A stretch of DNA of 64,000 nt, taken from the NCBI GenBank assembly GCA_033032865.1, contig JAWHQI010000201.1, forward strand, positions 2,233,501-2,297,500, given 5' to 3'. Shown in pieces: positions 63,196-64,000 of this stretch. The notes under the pieces were generated by a model. It was not told the DNA's origin and made no database searches. It worked only from the letters and a program-made list of their open reading frames with translations. Numbering within the stretch: position 1 is the first letter of the stretch; every line of letters starts with the position of its first letter. Origin of the DNA: Dactylorhiza incarnata. Taxonomy: Eukaryota > Streptophyta > Magnoliopsida > Asparagales > Orchidaceae. The translations under genes and the position numbers were made by a program.

Positions 63196-64000
63196 TGTTG
63201 GAACAACCATATATTGATTTGGGCTAGGATCACTATCTTTTGACTAGGACTCCAGTTGACCACATTGTATAGTCTAAGGGTCAAGGTTTAAGTGTGTCTG
63301 AGTAGCTAGAATTTAGGAAAAAATCCAAGTCTCTGCGTTTGACGAACTCCATTCTGCGTTCGACGAAATCCATTTTGCGTTCTACAAATGTCATACTTCA
63401 GTTCGACGAACTTTCTCTCCAGCTTGAAGCATTCAGTTCTCCAACCAGTTTAACAGATTTTGTCTCAGTTCGACGAACTCCAGTTTGAGATCGACGAACC
63501 CAGCTCTGTGTTCGACGCATAAGTAACAAGATGTTCAGTTCGACGAAATTGCTTCTCAGCTCGACGAATTCAATCTTCCAGCCAGTTCAACAGATTATCT
63601 CTCAGTTCGACGAACTCCAGTTTGAGATCGACGAACTCCAGATTGTGTTCGACAAAGTAATTCAGTTCGCCGAACTCCAGATTCAGTTCGACGAACTCAA
63701 CTTTCAGTTCGACGAACTCAGTTCTCAGATCGAAGAATTTACTCCTCAGCTCAAAATTTCTGATGGATCAGTGGTCTATTTTCTCTAAACTCAGATCGAC
63801 TAATCAGCAACAGATCTATTAATTTATTTGGACTTATTCATCTATCAGATAGGTCAAGTATTTGATCTTTCCTTTTATTATTCCTTTCCATTCTCTTCTC
63901 TCGAGAAAGTAGCCGTTGATATATATTGGAAAAGGACACTTTCTTGGAAAAGGGAAAAGAATTAACGTTTATTGTTGAATCAGATTGCAGTTCCAAGAAT
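63196..64000 (+). repeat. Element I 3' LTR, first 805 bp
   Basis: Starts TGTTGGAACAACC and matches the 5' LTR from 32747, with visible divergence. It includes the TTCGACGAACTC array (63337-63738) and the heptad ORF (63531-63788). It runs off the window. Confidence 0.92.

Larger units (their letters stand above)
32747..64000 (+). mobile_element. Element I: SIRE-like Ty1/copia element, 3' end outside window
   Basis: The order is LTR, tRNA-iMet primer site, gag with zinc knuckle, acidic linker, protease, integrase, RT and RNase H. Integrase before RT is the Ty1/copia order. The acidic serine-rich linker and long region after pol fit the SIRE/Maximus lineage. I is interrupted by solo LTR J in integrase and by the 20.7-kb element K after pol. 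The LTRs differ visibly (many changes in the first 150 bases), older than K or L. The left 5-bp duplication would be AGCAT. Confidence 0.9.

Noticed and set aside
1..64000. A host plant gene hidden between elements
   Set aside because: Every stretch with clear protein similarity is retroelement gag or pol. The only other candidate, the H ORF, is tied to LTRs and occurs twice in inverted form.

Overview
The window is a stack of nested LTR retrotransposons from a plant nuclear genome, probably a flowering plant with a large repeat fraction. I found no host gene, rRNA or tRNA gene. The plant origin follows from the element lineages: Ty3/gypsy chromoviruses primed by initiator tRNA-Met, Athila-lineage elements primed by tRNA-Asp, and a SIRE-like Ty1/copia element. 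Almost every coding region carries premature stops or frameshifts, so the window looks like silenced, decaying repeat DNA. The species cannot be named from the sequence.

Layout, with letters used throughout. A (1-9084): chromovirus-like Ty3 element, 5' LTR cut by the window edge. B (9085-11976, minus): Athila-type gag fragment with its LTR. C (12099-12735): Ty3 RT scrap. D (13035-14063): probable solo LTR, duplication ATAAC. E (14064-20231): Athila-lineage pol, 3' UTR and truncated 3' LTR, split inside integrase by solo LTR F (15936-17128, duplication CTAAA). G (20232-27630): chromovirus with gag, pol and two LTRs. H (27631-32746): two inverted element ends, each an LTR plus an outward-reading ORF with an intron, separated by a 51-bp spacer. 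I (32747 to beyond 64000): SIRE-like copia element. Inside I lie J (37399-39218), a solo chromovirus LTR with duplication ACTCT, and K (41936-62674), a gag-protease element with duplication CTTCC. Inside K lies L (45009-58472, minus), a second gag-protease element with duplication GCGTT. Inside the 5' LTR of L lies M (50957-57352, minus), a chromovirus with duplication AGGGT. The order of insertion is therefore H, I, K, L, M, with exact target-site duplications at the last three steps.

Most noteworthy signals. (1) Chromoviruses A, G and M share a short phase-1 intron (or its acceptor) between gag and protease. It would let unspliced RNA make Gag and spliced RNA make Gag-Pol. (2) Most LTR families carry a CpG-rich palindrome array, usually in U3 upstream of the likely core promoter. 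Two of these palindromes are shared between unrelated lineages: one by M with K and L, the other by A with copia element I. (3) Chromovirus LTRs G, J and M share a downstream R/U5 module of consecutive hairpins, although their U3 palindromes differ. (4) K and L are two related gag-protease elements without RT or integrase that share a conserved C-terminal domain and a conserved 3' hairpin plus second polypurine-like site. (5) Both H arms carry an ORF with an intron at the same place and phase.

All calls were made by eye from sequence and translation. No alignment, database search or folding was run.
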